Assembly: GCF_001269985.1 (NCBI RefSeq)
Contig: NZ_BBZB01000001.1
Location: 4,006,935-4,070,934, forward strand
Direction of reading: 5' to 3'
Length of the DNA: 64,000 nucleotides
Source: Pseudoalteromonas sp. '520P1 No. 423'
Lineage (GTDB): Bacteria; Pseudomonadota; Gammaproteobacteria; Enterobacterales; Alteromonadaceae
Made by a program: the position numbers and the translations under genes. Below are positions 8,903 through 19,758 of this stretch, piece after piece (positions within the stretch are counted from its first letter, which is position 1; the number at the start of each line of letters is the position of its first letter). The notes under the pieces are model-generated. The model was not told the origin of the DNA, made no database searches, and was given only the letters and a program-made list of their open reading frames with translations.

Positions 8903-8952
8903 ATTAATTTCAAAGTGTTTGGATTATATTATATAGAGTAAAAACTCAATTT

Positions 8953-10617
<1,665 letters not shown>

Positions 10618-10664
10618 CTATAAAATTTTTATCTGTTCTGAGAATCAATAAATTTTGTGTAAAT

Positions 10665-10952
10665 TTATTCTACGATTGCAACAATGTTATCTTCGCGCAT
10701 GATCAAGTACTCTTGATCTTCAATTTTTTCAGTTTTTTCGATGTATTGACCGAAAAGAACTGTTTCGCCAACTTTAACTTCTAATGTTTTAAGTTCGCCA
10801 TTATCTAAAATGCGACCATTACCTACTGCAACGATTTCGCCACGAGTAGACTTTTCTGCTGCTGAACCCATTAATACAATGCCGCCAGCTGATTTTGTTT
10901 CTTCTTCTAAGCGTTTTACGATAACGCGATCACTTAATGGACGTAAGTTCAT
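10665..10952 (-). CDS. groES: Co-chaperonin GroES
   Basis: A 95-aa protein with the family start [14 protein letters not shown], the mobile loop around residues 17-32 (T-K-S-A-G-G-I-V-L) and the end [10 protein letters not shown]. It forms the heptameric lid of the GroEL ring. It is the first gene of the operon and is preceded by a sigma32-type promoter. Confidence 0.98.
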   Translation of the reverse strand: MNLRPLSDRVIVKRLEEETKSAGGIVLMGSAAEKSTRGEIVAVGNGRILDNGELKTLEVKVGETVLFGQYIEKTEKIEDQEYLIMREDNIVAIVE

Positions 10953-11022
10953 TTTTTATTCCTAATAATGTTGATTCTTAATATTGCGCTTAGTTATGCA
11001 ACAATAATATTTGATTATATTT

Positions 11023-11048
11023 ATGGGGATGATTTTATTTATCCCAAG
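11023..11048 (-). promoter_or_regulatory. Heat-shock (sigma32) promoter of groES-groEL
   Basis: On the minus strand CTTGGG (11048-11043) stands 14 bases before CCCCAT (11028-11023). These match the sigma32 -35 (CTTGAAA) and -10 (CCCCATNT) elements well, including the diagnostic CCCC, at the right spacing and about 70 bases before the groES start. Confidence 0.82.
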
Positions 11049-11075
11049 CAAAAAAGCTTAAAAATTAGATAAAAA

Positions 11076-11600
11076 CTACTCTTTTCGCTGAAATTGACCT
11101 TCTAGCACTTTTGGTTTTGGTACTTGAGGTTGATTTTCATAAGTTTGCCCTTGGCTATTTTCTTGATTCTGTTCTTGATTGAACGGACTTTGATTAAAAC
11201 CACCTGAAGAGAAGTGAAAACCATGCGCACCAGATGATGCGCCTTTAGCCGCAACTTGCTTTAAAATGCCTGCGGCCATTTTATTACGTATGAATGGCGT
11301 TAATAATAAAAAACCAAAAATATCAGTGACTATGCCAGGTGTTACTAATAATACACCTGCAATAATAACGCATAAGCCAGAAAATAAATCTTGCGCTGGC
11401 ATTTGACCTTGCGCCATTTGAGTTTGCACATTTTTTAATGCATCAGTGCCTTGCTGCTTAACTAATTTAGCACCTATAAATGCAGTGATGATGACTAAGG
11501 CGATTGTACTCCAACCCCCAATTACCTCACTTACTTGAATTAATAATGCAATTTCTATTATCGGAATAATAATAAAAACGAATAATAATGCCTTAAACAT
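11076..11600 (-). CDS. fxsA: FxsA family membrane protein
   Basis: A 174-aa inner-membrane protein. The family features are the N-terminal helix with I-I-P-I-I-E-I-A, then G-G-W-S-T-I-A-L-V-I-I-T-A-F-I-G-A, and the second half L-L-V-T-P-G-I-V-T-D-I-F-G-F-L-L-L-T-P. In E. coli FxsA relieves exclusion of phage T7 by the F plasmid; the normal role is unknown. The C-terminal 50 residues are Q/N/S-rich and poorly conserved. It precedes groES on the same strand, as is common in gammaproteobacteria, but groES has its own promoter. Confidence 0.92.
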   Translation of the reverse strand: MFKALLFVFIIIPIIEIALLIQVSEVIGGWSTIALVIITAFIGAKLVKQQGTDALKNVQTQMAQGQMPAQDLFSGLCVIIAGVLLVTPGIVTDIFGFLLLTPFIRNKMAAGILKQVAAKGASSGAHGFHFSSGGFNQSPFNQEQNQENSQGQTYENQPQVPKPKVLEGQFQRKE

Positions 11601-11906
11601 ACTAACCTCAGAGAAAATAAATTACATATAACGAAATATAAATGAGGGTTAAGCGGTCTTTTTTCAACCCAAGTTTATGCTTATTTTGCTGATTTACTCA
11701 GCAAACTAAGGTATAAATACAACATTAAAAATTAAGTCATTGTTTGTATGGTTTAAGTTTGTATTAAGTTTGATTTTTTAAACTCTTTAAATGAGTCAAA
11801 TCCACTTAATTTATTTAAAAATATAAAAGATGACAGCGGCCTATGGTTTAGGCTATTTAAAGTATAAGTCTTAGCTATTTACTAGACTTGATGAGGTAAC
11901 AGTTCA
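11601..11906. other. Divergent intergenic region fxsA / dsbD
   Basis: About 300 AT-rich bases between the two divergent start codons. It must hold both promoters, but I see no distinctive operator, hairpin or small gene. Confidence 0.5.
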
Positions 11907-13706
11907 ATGCGTTTTATATCTTCAATATTTTTATATTTGCTTTTATTTGTCAGTTTATTAACCCCTAACACTAGCTATGCTAACAATATACTAGATGATT
12001 TAATGGCTCCACCACAGCAAACTTTTCTACCTGTCTCTGAAGCATTTAAGCTGGACTTTGATCAACAAGGCGAAAAGCTTTTTATTACTTGGGAAATCGC
12101 GCCTGAGTATTATATTTATCAAAAAAAACTACAGTTTATTGCTAAAGAGGCCAACCTTGAACAGCCTAAATTACCTGATGGCCAATGGATAGAAGATGAG
12201 TTTTTTGGTAAAACTCAGGTTTACTTTAATGTATTAAATCTTGTTATTCCTATCTCAGATATTAAAGAAAACGCGATTGTCAAAATTCGCTATCAAGGCT
12301 GTGCTGAAGCCGGTTTGTGTTACCCGCCAGAAACTATCTCAATTCCATTAAGTACACTCACTGCTGCTAATAAAATAGTAACAACGCCTTCTAATGACGT
12401 GACTACGACTTCACAAAGTAATAACGATGAATTGTCGCTTACCGATAAATTATCGCAACAAGGATTCACTAAAAACCTCATTGTATTTTTCTTCTTAGGT
12501 TTAGGTTTGGCATTTACACCTTGTGTATTCCCAATGTTTCCAATTTTATCTAGCCTAATTGCAGGACAATCAGGCTCATTATCTACCAAACGTGCTTTTG
12601 CTTTATCTTTTGTTTATGTACAAGGCATGGCAATCACATATGCCTTATTAGGCTTGGTCGTTGCAACCTTAGGCGGTCAAGTACAATCCTATTTACAACA
12701 CCCTTATGTATTAATCAGCTTTAGTTTATTGTTTGTTGTTTTAGCGCTATCTATGTTTGGTTTATTTGAAATAAGACTACCAAGTAGCTGGATGTCACGT
12801 TTGACGCAAATGAGTAATCAGCAAAAAAGTGGTAATTATATTGGTGTATTTTTAATGGGAGTATTATCGGGCTTAATCGCTTCGCCTTGTACAACTGCAC
12901 CACTTTCAGGTGTTTTATTATATGTCGCTCAAAATGGTGATTATTTTGTAGGTGGTATAACGCTATATGTATTGAGTATGGGCATGGGTTTACCTTTATT
13001 ATTATTAGGCACTTCAGGCGGTAAGCTATTGCCTAAGTCTGGTAGTTGGATGGATCAAGTTAAAACCTTATTTGGTTTTATCATGTTAGTTGTACCTTTA
13101 ATATTGTTAGAGCGTATTTTAAGTTTTGATATTATTTTAACTTTAGGCGCAATACTTATGATAGCAACTGCGACATATTTATATTATTGGCATACGCAAA
13201 CAACACAAGCTAAGGGTAAAACAATATTATGGTTAAGTGCTTTTATTATATTATTTTCAGCGCTAAGCCTATTACAGAAACTTTATTTAACAACGGATAC
13301 TGCGCCAAGCCAGCAAACACAAACCATCACTAGTGAACAAAGTAATGGAGAATTCAAAAAAATTGCTGATTTAGCAGAACTTAATGAAGCGATTAAGCTT
13401 GCTAATCAAAACGATAAATTAGTTATGGTAGATTTATATGCAGACTGGTGTGTTGCTTGTAAAGAATTTGAGCATTATACCTTTGCTGATCATAAGGTAC
13501 TTAAAGCATTCTCAGGCTATGAACTCTTTCAAGTAGATTTAACCGATGCTAATGATACTAATATGGCATTTATGAAACACTTTAATGTGTTTGGTTTACC
13601 AAGTATTTTGTTTTTTGATAAAAACGGAAAAGAACTCTCATCTGAACGAGTAACCGGCTTTATGGATGCAGATAATTTTTCAGCGCATTTAGACAAACTA
13701 AAATAG
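11907..13706 (+). CDS. dsbD: Thiol:disulfide interchange protein DsbD
   Basis: A 599-aa inner-membrane electron carrier that passes reducing power from cytoplasmic thioredoxin to periplasmic DsbC/DsbG. Signal peptide at 1-25; periplasmic alpha domain with the C132/C138 pair (G-C-A-E-A-G-L-C-Y-P-P); membrane beta domain of eight helices with C206 (T-P-C-V-F-P-M) and C328 (S-P-C-T-T-A-P); C-terminal thioredoxin-like gamma domain with C515-V-A-C518. All six functional cysteines are present. GAGGTAAC precedes the ATG. It stands alone with its own terminator. It would also support cytochrome c maturation, relevant to the di-heme peroxidase gene at 24.5-25.7 kb. Confidence 0.95.
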   Translation: MRFISSIFLYLLLFVSLLTPNTSYANNILDDLMAPPQQTFLPVSEAFKLDFDQQGEKLFITWEIAPEYYIYQKKLQFIAKEANLEQPKLPDGQWIEDEFFGKTQVYFNVLNLVIPISDIKENAIVKIRYQGCAEAGLCYPPETISIPLSTLTAANKIVTTPSNDVTTTSQSNNDELSLTDKLSQQGFTKNLIVFFFLGLGLAFTPCVFPMFPILSSLIAGQSGSLSTKRAFALSFVYVQGMAITYALLGLVVATLGGQVQSYLQHPYVLISFSLLFVVLALSMFGLFEIRLPSSWMSRLTQMSNQQKSGNYIGVFLMGVLSGLIASPCTTAPLSGVLLYVAQNGDYFVGGITLYVLSMGMGLPLLLLGTSGGKLLPKSGSWMDQVKTLFGFIMLVVPLILLERILSFDIILTLGAILMIATATYLYYWHTQTTQAKGKTILWLSAFIILFSALSLLQKLYLTTDTAPSQQTQTITSEQSNGEFKKIADLAELNEAIKLANQNDKLVMVDLYADWCVACKEFEHYTFADHKVLKAFSGYELFQVDLTDANDTNMAFMKHFNVFGLPSILFFDKNGKELSSERVTGFMDADNFSAHLDKLK

Positions 13707-13718
13707 CAAATAGTTTAA

Positions 13719-13758
13719 AGAGCTAAAATTAAATTATAAAATTTTAGCTCTGTTTTTA
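13719..13758 (+). terminator. dsbD terminator
   Basis: A long inverted repeat AGAGCTAAAAT / ATTTTAGCTCT separated by an A/T loop is followed by GTTTTTA, 12 bases after the dsbD stop. Confidence 0.78.
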
Positions 13759-14021
13759 ACAAACCTCTCTATCTTTATGCTAAAGATTTAATGCCACCTT
13801 TTTAAAGATAAACTAAATCTCCCCAGCTGTATTATCGGCATTAAGCTTCACACCTGACTTTTTACTGATTAGACCAGTATTTTGCTGCTATTTTCTTTGA
13901 AATAACTATAATCGTTGCTGAACGTGATAAAAAGTTGCGATTTAAGTCAGAACCTATTAAGTTATGACTCAAATCATAAAAAACAACGACACTCACAACA
14001 TTTAAGGAAATTTCGCAGAAA

Positions 14022-14474
14022 ATGACTGCTAAATTTAAACTTTTAGTCCTAAATGGACCAAATTTAAATATGTTAGGTAAAAGAGAGCCTGAAACGTACG
14101 GTTCACAAACCCTTGACGATATTACCGCATCATTAACGCAACAAGCGCTTAAGCTTAATATTGAGCTGGAGCACTTCCAAAGTAATGGTGAGCAAGCATT
14201 AATAGAGCGTATACATTCAGCTTGGGGCAAGGTTGATTTTATTATTATTAACCCCGCCGCATTTACACATACCAGTGTCGCTTTAAGAGATGCATTACTA
14301 AGTGTTGATATACCTTTTTATGAAGTGCATTTATCAAACGTTCACAAAAGAGAAGCTTTTAGACATCACTCGTATTTTTCTGATGTTGCACAAGGCGTAC
14401 TCGTAGGATTTGGTGCAATGGGTTATTCCATGGCTTTAACAGCCGCGGCGAACCAATTGCAAAACACACATTAA
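14022..14474 (+). CDS. aroQ: Type II 3-dehydroquinate dehydratase
   Basis: A 150-aa shikimate-pathway enzyme converting 3-dehydroquinate to 3-dehydroshikimate in the cytoplasm. The type II signature is clear: [16 protein letters not shown] near the N-terminus with the catalytic tyrosine in [16 protein letters not shown], the catalytic histidine in [11 protein letters not shown] and the flexible-loop region R-H-H-S. AAGGAA precedes the start. It heads aroQ-accB-accC, a standard order in Alteromonadales. Confidence 0.97.
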   Translation: MTAKFKLLVLNGPNLNMLGKREPETYGSQTLDDITASLTQQALKLNIELEHFQSNGEQALIERIHSAWGKVDFIIINPAAFTHTSVALRDALLSVDIPFYEVHLSNVHKREAFRHHSYFSDVAQGVLVGFGAMGYSMALTAAANQLQNTH

Positions 14475-14498
14475 TATAAAATAGAGACGGGTTTATCC

Positions 14499-14954
14499 AT
14501 GGATATTCGTAAGATAAAAAAATTAATTGAGCTAGTTGAAGAGTCTGGTATTTCTGAATTAGAAATCACTGAAGGTGAAGAATCAGTACGTATTAACCGT
14601 TACAGCCCATCGCCTGTTATGACTCAAGCAATGGCAGCACCAATTGCAGCTCCGGCTCCAGTAGCAGCTGCTCCTGCAGTTGCTGCACCAGCAGCAGAAA
14701 GCGCTCCAGCAGCAATTTCTGGTCACGTTATTAAATCTCCAATGGTTGGTACTTTCTATCGTTCAGCTTCTCCTGAAGCGCCTTCATATGTAGAAGTTGG
14801 TTCTACAGTAAATGTTGGTGATACTTTATGTATTTTAGAAGCTATGAAAATGATGAATCAAATCGAAGCTGATAAAGCTGGCGTGATCAAAGAGATTTTA
14901 GTTAATAACGAAGATCCAATCGAATTTGATCAACCACTATTTATCATCGAATAA
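14499..14954 (+). CDS. accB: Biotin carboxyl carrier protein of acetyl-CoA carboxylase
   Basis: A 151-aa protein with an N-terminal E. coli-like helix ([17 protein letters not shown]), a flexible Ala/Pro-rich linker at about 43-75 and a biotinyl domain at 77-151. The biotinylated lysine is K117 in E-A-M-K-M. It carries carboxybiotin between AccC and AccAD in fatty-acid synthesis. It lies 24 bases after aroQ and 15 before accC, forming one operon. Confidence 0.97.
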   Translation: MDIRKIKKLIELVEESGISELEITEGEESVRINRYSPSPVMTQAMAAPIAAPAPVAAAPAVAAPAAESAPAAISGHVIKSPMVGTFYRSASPEAPSYVEVGSTVNVGDTLCILEAMKMMNQIEADKAGVIKEILVNNEDPIEFDQPLFIIE

Positions 14955-14969
14955 TCTAAGGCAAACGCT

Positions 14970-16313
14970 ATGTTAGATAAAGTTGTTATCGCAAACCGAG
15001 GTGAAATTGCACTTCGTATATTGCGTGCCTGTAAAGAGCTTGGCATCAAAACTGTTGCCGTGCATTCTACTGCAGACAGAGATCTAAAACATGTATTGTT
15101 AGCCGATGAAACGATTTGTATCGGTAAACCTTCTGCTTTAGAAAGTTACTTAGATATCCCTCGCATTATTGCCGCTGCTGAAGTTACTGATGCTGTTGCG
15201 ATACACCCAGGTTACGGATTTTTAGCTGAAAATGCTGATTTTGCTGACCAAGTTGAGCAAAGTGGTTTTATCTTTATCGGTCCTAAAGGCGATACTATTC
15301 GCATCATGGGTGATAAAGTTGAAGCAATCAAAGCGATGCGTAAAGCCGGTGTACCATGTGTACCAGGCTCAGACGGTCCATTGACTGAAGATGCTGAACG
15401 TAACCTGCAAATTGCAAAACGCATTGGTTATCCTGTGATCATTAAAGCTGCCGGTGGTGGTGGTGGTCGTGGTATGCGTGTTGTACGTAACGATGAAGAA
15501 TTAATTGATTCTATTGCATTAACGCAAAGTGAAGCACAACAGTTCTTTGGTAACCCAATGGTTTACATGGAAAAATTCCTTGAAAACCCACGTCATATCG
15601 AAGTGCAAGTATTAGCTGACGGTCAAGGTAATGCAATTCACTTAGGTGAACGTGATTGTTCTATGCAACGTCGTCATCAAAAAGTTGTTGAGGAAGCGCC
15701 TGCGCCAGGTATTACTGAAGAAATGCGCAAATTCATTGGTGAGCGTTGTACACGTGCATGTATCGATATTAATTATCGTGGTGCAGGTACTTTTGAGTTC
15801 CTATATGAAAATGGCGAATTCTACTTCATTGAAATGAATACACGTATTCAGGTTGAGCATCCTGTAACTGAAATGGTTACTGGTGTTGACTTAATCAAAG
15901 AGCAACTAAAAATAGCTGCTGGTCAACCGCTAAGCCTCACTCAAGATGATATCGTGATTAAAGGTCATGCTGTTGAGTGTCGTATTAATGCAGAAGATCC
16001 AGTGTCATTTATTCCTTCACCGGGTAAAATTACACGTTTCCACCCTGCCGGTGGTTTAGGTGTACGTTGGGATAGCCATATTTATGCTGATTACAGCGTA
16101 CCACCATATTATGACTCTATGGTAGGTAAGTTAATTACTTATGGTGAAAACCGTGATATCGCGATTGCGCGTGCACGAATCGCTTTAGATGAATTAGTAA
16201 TTGAAGGTATTAAAACTAATATCCCATTACATAAAGAAATCTTAGCCGATGAAAACTTTCAAAATGGTGGTGCAAACATCCACTATTTAGAAAAGAAATT
16301 AGGTCTACAATAA
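14970..16313 (+). CDS. accC: Biotin carboxylase subunit of acetyl-CoA carboxylase
   Basis: A 447-aa ATP-grasp enzyme that carboxylates biotin on AccB with bicarbonate and ATP. Visible features are the N-terminal [16 protein letters not shown], the glycine-rich ATP loop [10 protein letters not shown], the catalytic [10 protein letters not shown] and the C-terminal biotin carboxylase domain. Full length and intact. In many relatives prmA and dusB follow; here a terminator and a zone of decayed genes follow instead. Confidence 0.98.
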   Translation: MLDKVVIANRGEIALRILRACKELGIKTVAVHSTADRDLKHVLLADETICIGKPSALESYLDIPRIIAAAEVTDAVAIHPGYGFLAENADFADQVEQSGFIFIGPKGDTIRIMGDKVEAIKAMRKAGVPCVPGSDGPLTEDAERNLQIAKRIGYPVIIKAAGGGGGRGMRVVRNDEELIDSIALTQSEAQQFFGNPMVYMEKFLENPRHIEVQVLADGQGNAIHLGERDCSMQRRHQKVVEEAPAPGITEEMRKFIGERCTRACIDINYRGAGTFEFLYENGEFYFIEMNTRIQVEHPVTEMVTGVDLIKEQLKIAAGQPLSLTQDDIVIKGHAVECRINAEDPVSFIPSPGKITRFHPAGGLGVRWDSHIYADYSVPPYYDSMVGKLITYGENRDIAIARARIALDELVIEGIKTNIPLHKEILADENFQNGGANIHYLEKKLGLQ

Positions 16314-16334
16314 GTTATTAGCCGAATTAATTAT

Positions 16335-16359
16335 AAAGCCAGCATTTGCTGGCTTTTTT
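16335..16359 (+). terminator. accC terminator
   Basis: The stem AAGCCAGCA / TGCTGGCTT with a short TT(T/G) loop is followed by a run of six T, about 20 bases after the accC stop. It ends the aroQ-accB-accC operon. Confidence 0.92.
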
Positions 16360-16460
16360 GTACATTTAATTTTAAAACCAACGAGATCAACAAACCTGCT
16401 TTCATGTACTACACTTAGACAAAGAAATTTGATACTGAATATTTAAGGAAGAGTGTCGCT

Positions 16461-17157
16461 ATGCACTATGCGTTATCAGCTGATGAATTTAGCCATGCAC
16501 TCGATATGGTAAAAGAGTCATTGGTAATTTTAAATGATGACAGACAAATCCTTTGGCTAACAAAAAAACACAAACACTTTTCAACTTTAATTCACAAGAA
16601 CTTAAAGGTAAAAAATTTGCCAAACTAATAACAAATAGCCAAGATCAACCAAACAACTATGATTTAACTCACTTGTTAGCTGAAAATAATTTATTGCAAT
16701 CTAATGATACGAAAGAGGTCATATGTTATCAAAAAAATGACATCCCTTTTCCTGCGCTTTTATATTTAAACAAAACAAAAATCAATGAGCGATGGCTTTT
16801 ATGTGTCACCATAAATGACTTCACTGAAAAAACCAAAATACAAGAAAATATGCTTTGGTCTTCAACTCACGACCCTCTGACTTAATTACCTAACAGACAA
16901 CTTTTACAAACTAAGCTGCAAGATGCAATTCAACAAACAGTGATAGAACAAAACCATATTGCGCTTATATTTATAGATTTAGATAATTTTAAATTAGTAA
17001 ATGATACTTATGGTCATGAGATGGGAGATAGACTGTTAAAAATCATGAGGTATTTTAGATTCAACCTATGACATTAGAGAATATTGAATATGTTGCGACT
17101 GCAAGTATTGGCATTGCTTTTGATGATGCAGGCTCTAAAAATGCCCAAGATTTATGA
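16461..17157 (+). pseudogene. Decayed PAS/GGDEF diguanylate cyclase
   Basis: The gene starts well (AAGGAAG, then ATG at 16461) and reads a PAS-like I-L-N-D-D-R-Q-I-L-W, then a lost base near 16550 moves the frame to A-N-K-K-T-Q-T-L-F-N-F. That frame reaches H-D-P-L-T, where the expected glycine of the D-P-L-T-G-L-P-N-R motif is a TAA (16883-16885). Beyond it the same frame encodes [22 protein letters not shown], a clear GGDEF N-half. The GG(D/E)EF segment itself has been deleted, and the domain tail (A-S-I-G-I-A-F-D-D-A) follows in another frame before a stop near 17157. Frameshift, nonsense codon and internal deletion together mean no functional cyclase. Confidence 0.88.
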
Positions 17158-17256
17158 ACATAAATAATAATCGTTCATATACAATTTAATCCTTAGTTTT
17201 TAGACTATAATCTAAATGTAACGGAATAGTTAAACCTAACTTAAAAGGAAAGTAAA

Positions 17257-17690
17257 ATGTTAAAAATAAAAAAGGTGAAATCAATAATTTCAATATCTAT
17301 GCTTGTAACTGCAAATTTCTTAACAGCTTTTAGTGCGCAAGCTGAGATAGATTATATTACTTGTAATAGCTGTAGTGATAATAGAATGAAATTATCAGCC
17401 GAAGCAACTCAAGAAAATAAAATTGTAAATGTTGTTGATTTTTTCTAATTTTACTACTAAAAGTTATCTAGTATTTAATGAGCCGGGTCATAGTAGTGCT
17501 CGCGAGGTATCTGCGCATCCAGACTTACTTTCAGGAATTATCGATTTAAAAGATGCTAAAGCATATATAGATGAAGCTTTAAGTAATAACGACGTAAATA
17601 CCGATGATTTAAAAGGTTTTTTACTGAATAAAGACTCTGCCTCAGACTTCATTAAGGTTATTCGTTTTGAAGATAGACAAAGAGATATGG
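17257..17690 (+). pseudogene. Secreted protein gene broken by a T-tract frameshift and an IS insertion
   Basis: AAGGA precedes ATG 17257, and the first 30 residues are a clear signal peptide ending F-S-A-Q-A. A C-N-S-C motif follows. At a run of six T (17439-17444) the frame stops; dropping one T joins it to the next open frame (S-N-F-T-T-K-S-Y-L-V-F-N-E-P-G-H), which continues for about 80 residues until the IS3-family element at 17689. The rest of the gene is not found beyond the element. I do not recognise the family. If the T run is a sequencing slip, the IS insertion alone would still truncate the gene. Confidence 0.7.
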
Positions 17691-17760
17691 TAATCCCCCC
17701 GAAAAATAATCGAAGTCAAAAGTAGAATTTTCTCGTATGCTTAACCGCAGGAGATCATTC

Positions 17761-18027
17761 ATGAAAAAAGCACATTTTAGTGACAGTCAAATTTTAGCCA
17801 TTTTAAAGCAAGCCGAAAATGGCGTACCTATCCCCGAACTATGTCGTGAACACGGCATGAGTAATTCTTCATTCTATAAATGGCGCTCTAAATATGGCGG
17901 TATGGACGCCTCACTTATGGCAAGAATGAAAGAGCTAGAAGATGAAAATCGGCGCTTAAAAAAGATGTATGCCGAAGAGCGTTTAAAAGCTGAAATAATT
18001 CAGGAGGCCATGGCAAAAAAGTGGTAA
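17761..18027 (+). CDS. IS3-family transposase OrfA
   Basis: An 88-aa DNA-binding protein: an HTH of the transposase_8 type ([16 protein letters not shown] ... [15 protein letters not shown]), K-Y-G-G-M, then a leucine-zipper-like coiled coil ([11 protein letters not shown]). The start at 17761 has AGGAG; an upstream ATG at 17737 would add eight residues. Near the end the sequence GCAAAAAAG allows a -1 shift into orfB to make the OrfAB transposase. Confidence 0.93.
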   Translation: MKKAHFSDSQILAILKQAENGVPIPELCREHGMSNSSFYKWRSKYGGMDASLMARMKELEDENRRLKKMYAEERLKAEIIQEAMAKKW

Positions 18028-18863
18028 GAGCTTCTGAGCGTAAAGTGATGGCTAAAGAAGCGATGGTCAGTATAAGCCTGATATGTCGTACGTTCACGAT
18101 TAGTGAAACCTGTTACAGGTACCAGCCTAAGCTAAGTGATGATAATGAGCTTATTGCAGATTTACTGTTAGGGTTAACTCAAAATCAGCGTAACTGGGGT
18201 TTTGGTTTATGCTTTTTATATTTAAGAAACGTAAAGGGCTATCACTGGAATCATAAGCGCGTTTATCGTATCTATCGTGAACTCGAACTGAATATGCGAA
18301 TAAAGCCTAATAAACGACTGAAACGTGAAGTTCCAGAGCCATTAGCTGTGCCTGAAGCGATGAATGAATGTTGGTCGATGGATTTTATGCATGACCAATT
18401 ATCGGATGGAAGAAGTTGTCGTTTATTTAATGTGATTGATGACTTTAACCGAGAAGGGTTAGCAATAGATGCTGATATATCCTTACCCGCAGAGCGTGTG
18501 ATCCAATCACTTGATAGAATTATCGAATGGCGTGGTAAACCTAAGCGTATTCGCTCTGATAATGGACCTGAATATATTAGTCATAAGCTTGCTGCTTGGG
18601 CAACAAAACACGATATTGAACTATGTTTCATTCAGCCAGGTAACCCACAGCAAAATGCTTATATTGAACGTTTTAATCGGACGGTAAGATATGACTGGCT
18701 CAGCCATTATATTTATCGTGATATTGAAGAATTACAAAACAGAGCAACACAATGGTTATGGACTTATAACCATGAACGACCTAACATGGGAATTGGTGGT
18801 ATAACCTCAATTCAAAAACGTAAACTAACACAGAGAAAAGCGTCTACTTTTGAACTCTATTAA
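18021..18863 (+). CDS. IS3-family transposase OrfB (DDE integrase core)
   Basis: A 280-aa catalytic protein with an HTH_21 region (Q-N-Q-R-N-W-G-F-G ... [11 protein letters not shown]) and an rve core. The catalytic triad is D121 (W-S-M-D-F), D180 (R-S-D-N-G-P-E-Y) and E216 (N-A-Y-I-E-R-F-N-R), with the 35-residue D-E spacing of IS3 elements. It would normally be made as a frameshift fusion with OrfA; the GTG at 18021 is only a formal start. No inactivating change is seen. Confidence 0.93.
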   Translation: MVRASERKVMAKEAMVSISLICRTFTISETCYRYQPKLSDDNELIADLLLGLTQNQRNWGFGLCFLYLRNVKGYHWNHKRVYRIYRELELNMRIKPNKRLKREVPEPLAVPEAMNECWSMDFMHDQLSDGRSCRLFNVIDDFNREGLAIDADISLPAERVIQSLDRIIEWRGKPKRIRSDNGPEYISHKLAAWATKHDIELCFIQPGNPQQNAYIERFNRTVRYDWLSHYIYRDIEELQNRATQWLWTYNHERPNMGIGGITSIQKRKLTQRKASTFELY

Positions 18864-18879
18864 AAATGGGGGGATTACC

Positions 18880-19233
18880 GCTAACCTCTTCTTAGTTGAA
18901 GTAATATAAACTAGTAATTTTTTAATTATCATGTGTGTTTTATTTATAACATTTGCAATTTTACATCCCTTCTATATTGTTGAATTAATGTAATTTAAAA
19001 AAAGCATAATAAATATGCTAACAGTTGAATTTATAATATAGGTTTTCATAAAATAAAATAAATAACAAATACAGTAGCTTACATTTATTTTATGGGTTTT
19101 TTATTTCGTTTAAATATAAAAAGCTACTACCAGAACATCAGAAAACAACCTTTATTATTGAATTTTTGTGATTTATTGTCAGTCACATCTGAAAGTTGGT
19201 AGCATTTTAGTTACAAATTTAATTGGTGTTTAT
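18880..19233. other. AT-rich gene-free stretch right of the IS element
   Basis: About 350 very AT-rich bases with no supported gene. The expected 3' part of the interrupted secreted-protein gene is not recognisable here. A small hairpin AGCATA / TATGCT lies at about 19003-19019. Otherwise nothing is seen. Confidence 0.5.
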
Positions 19234-19431
19234 ATGCAAAGTGGAAATAAGATTAAAGATGTTTATTCTTGCGAAATTCAAAAAAGTTTAGATTCATTTA
19301 TAGAGATGGAAGCTTTTTTTGATTTAATGTTAGTAAAGAAAGAATTTAGAGTTTCATCAGTTGAAGTAATGAAAACTAAAGCAACAGAAGGAATCATTAC
19401 ATTACAAGAAATCCAATCAAACTTAAAATAA
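19234..19431 (+). CDS. Small protein of unknown function (65 aa)
   Basis: From the ATG at 19234 the frame gives a mixed, soluble 65-aa protein (M-Q-S-G-N-K-I-K-D-V-Y ending I-Q-S-N-L-K). The C-terminal half, with V-M-K-T-K-A-T-E-G-I and I-T-L-Q-E-I-Q, looks helical. A start at 19168 would add 22 residues without a ribosome site. It sits isolated in an AT-rich decay zone. The amino-acid composition is protein-like, but I recognise no family and the gene could be a remnant. Confidence 0.35.
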   Translation: MQSGNKIKDVYSCEIQKSLDSFIEMEAFFDLMLVKKEFRVSSVEVMKTKATEGIITLQEIQSNLK

Positions 19432-19589
19432 ATAAATATTTCTTTATAATTAACATTAAATTCAATTTTAACAGTGGATTAAATTTTTGGTTTACTTTTT
19501 TAAATTTCAATTATTAAATTAACTTACATAGTTTACTGGGTCTATTTTAGGGGTATCCCTCCCAGTTCAAGCAAAAGGATTAAGGATTA

Positions 19590-19758
19590 TTGTGCAAAAA
19601 CATAAGTATTACTCACAAAAAGTGCTGGAATCGAAAGTGCTTGAGGATGTGAAAGCGCATGGAAAAAACAAGCACTGCAAAATACAACACTGTCTAAAAC
19701 ACGATTTTATCAATACGCATCTATGTTAGCTATTGAACAACTCATAGTACGACAATAT
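19590..19758 (+). pseudogene. Unidentified gene remnant abutting the acnB remnant
   Basis: After AAGGATTATT a GTG-initiated frame encodes Q-K-H-K-Y-Y-S-Q-K-V-L-E-S-K-V, then shifts near 19665 into another frame reading K-K-Q-A-L-Q-N-T-T-L-S-K-T-R-F-Y-Q-Y-A and on to R-Q-Y-L-T-K-R-D-C. Codon use and the helical, basic composition look coding, but the frame breaks and it runs head-on into the end of the acnB fragment. I cannot name the family. It may be the partner in the rearrangement that cut acnB. Confidence 0.35.

Larger units (their letters stand above)
17689..18879 (+). mobile_element. IS3-family insertion sequence (IS407/IS51-like group)
   Basis: A 1191-bp element bounded by imperfect terminal inverted repeats beginning GGTAATCCCCCC and continuing with the shared TCAAAAGTAGA about 30 bases in from each end. 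It carries orfA and orfB overlapping by seven bases with an A6G slippery site, the IS3 arrangement. No matching direct repeat flanks the ends (ATAT on the left, GCTA on the right), so one side has probably been rearranged or deleted after insertion. It interrupts a secreted-protein gene. Both reading frames look intact, so the element may still be active. Confidence 0.88.

Noticed and set aside
13862..14230. 122-aa frame on the minus strand
   Set aside because: It overlaps aroQ in antisense, has no ribosome site and no family features.
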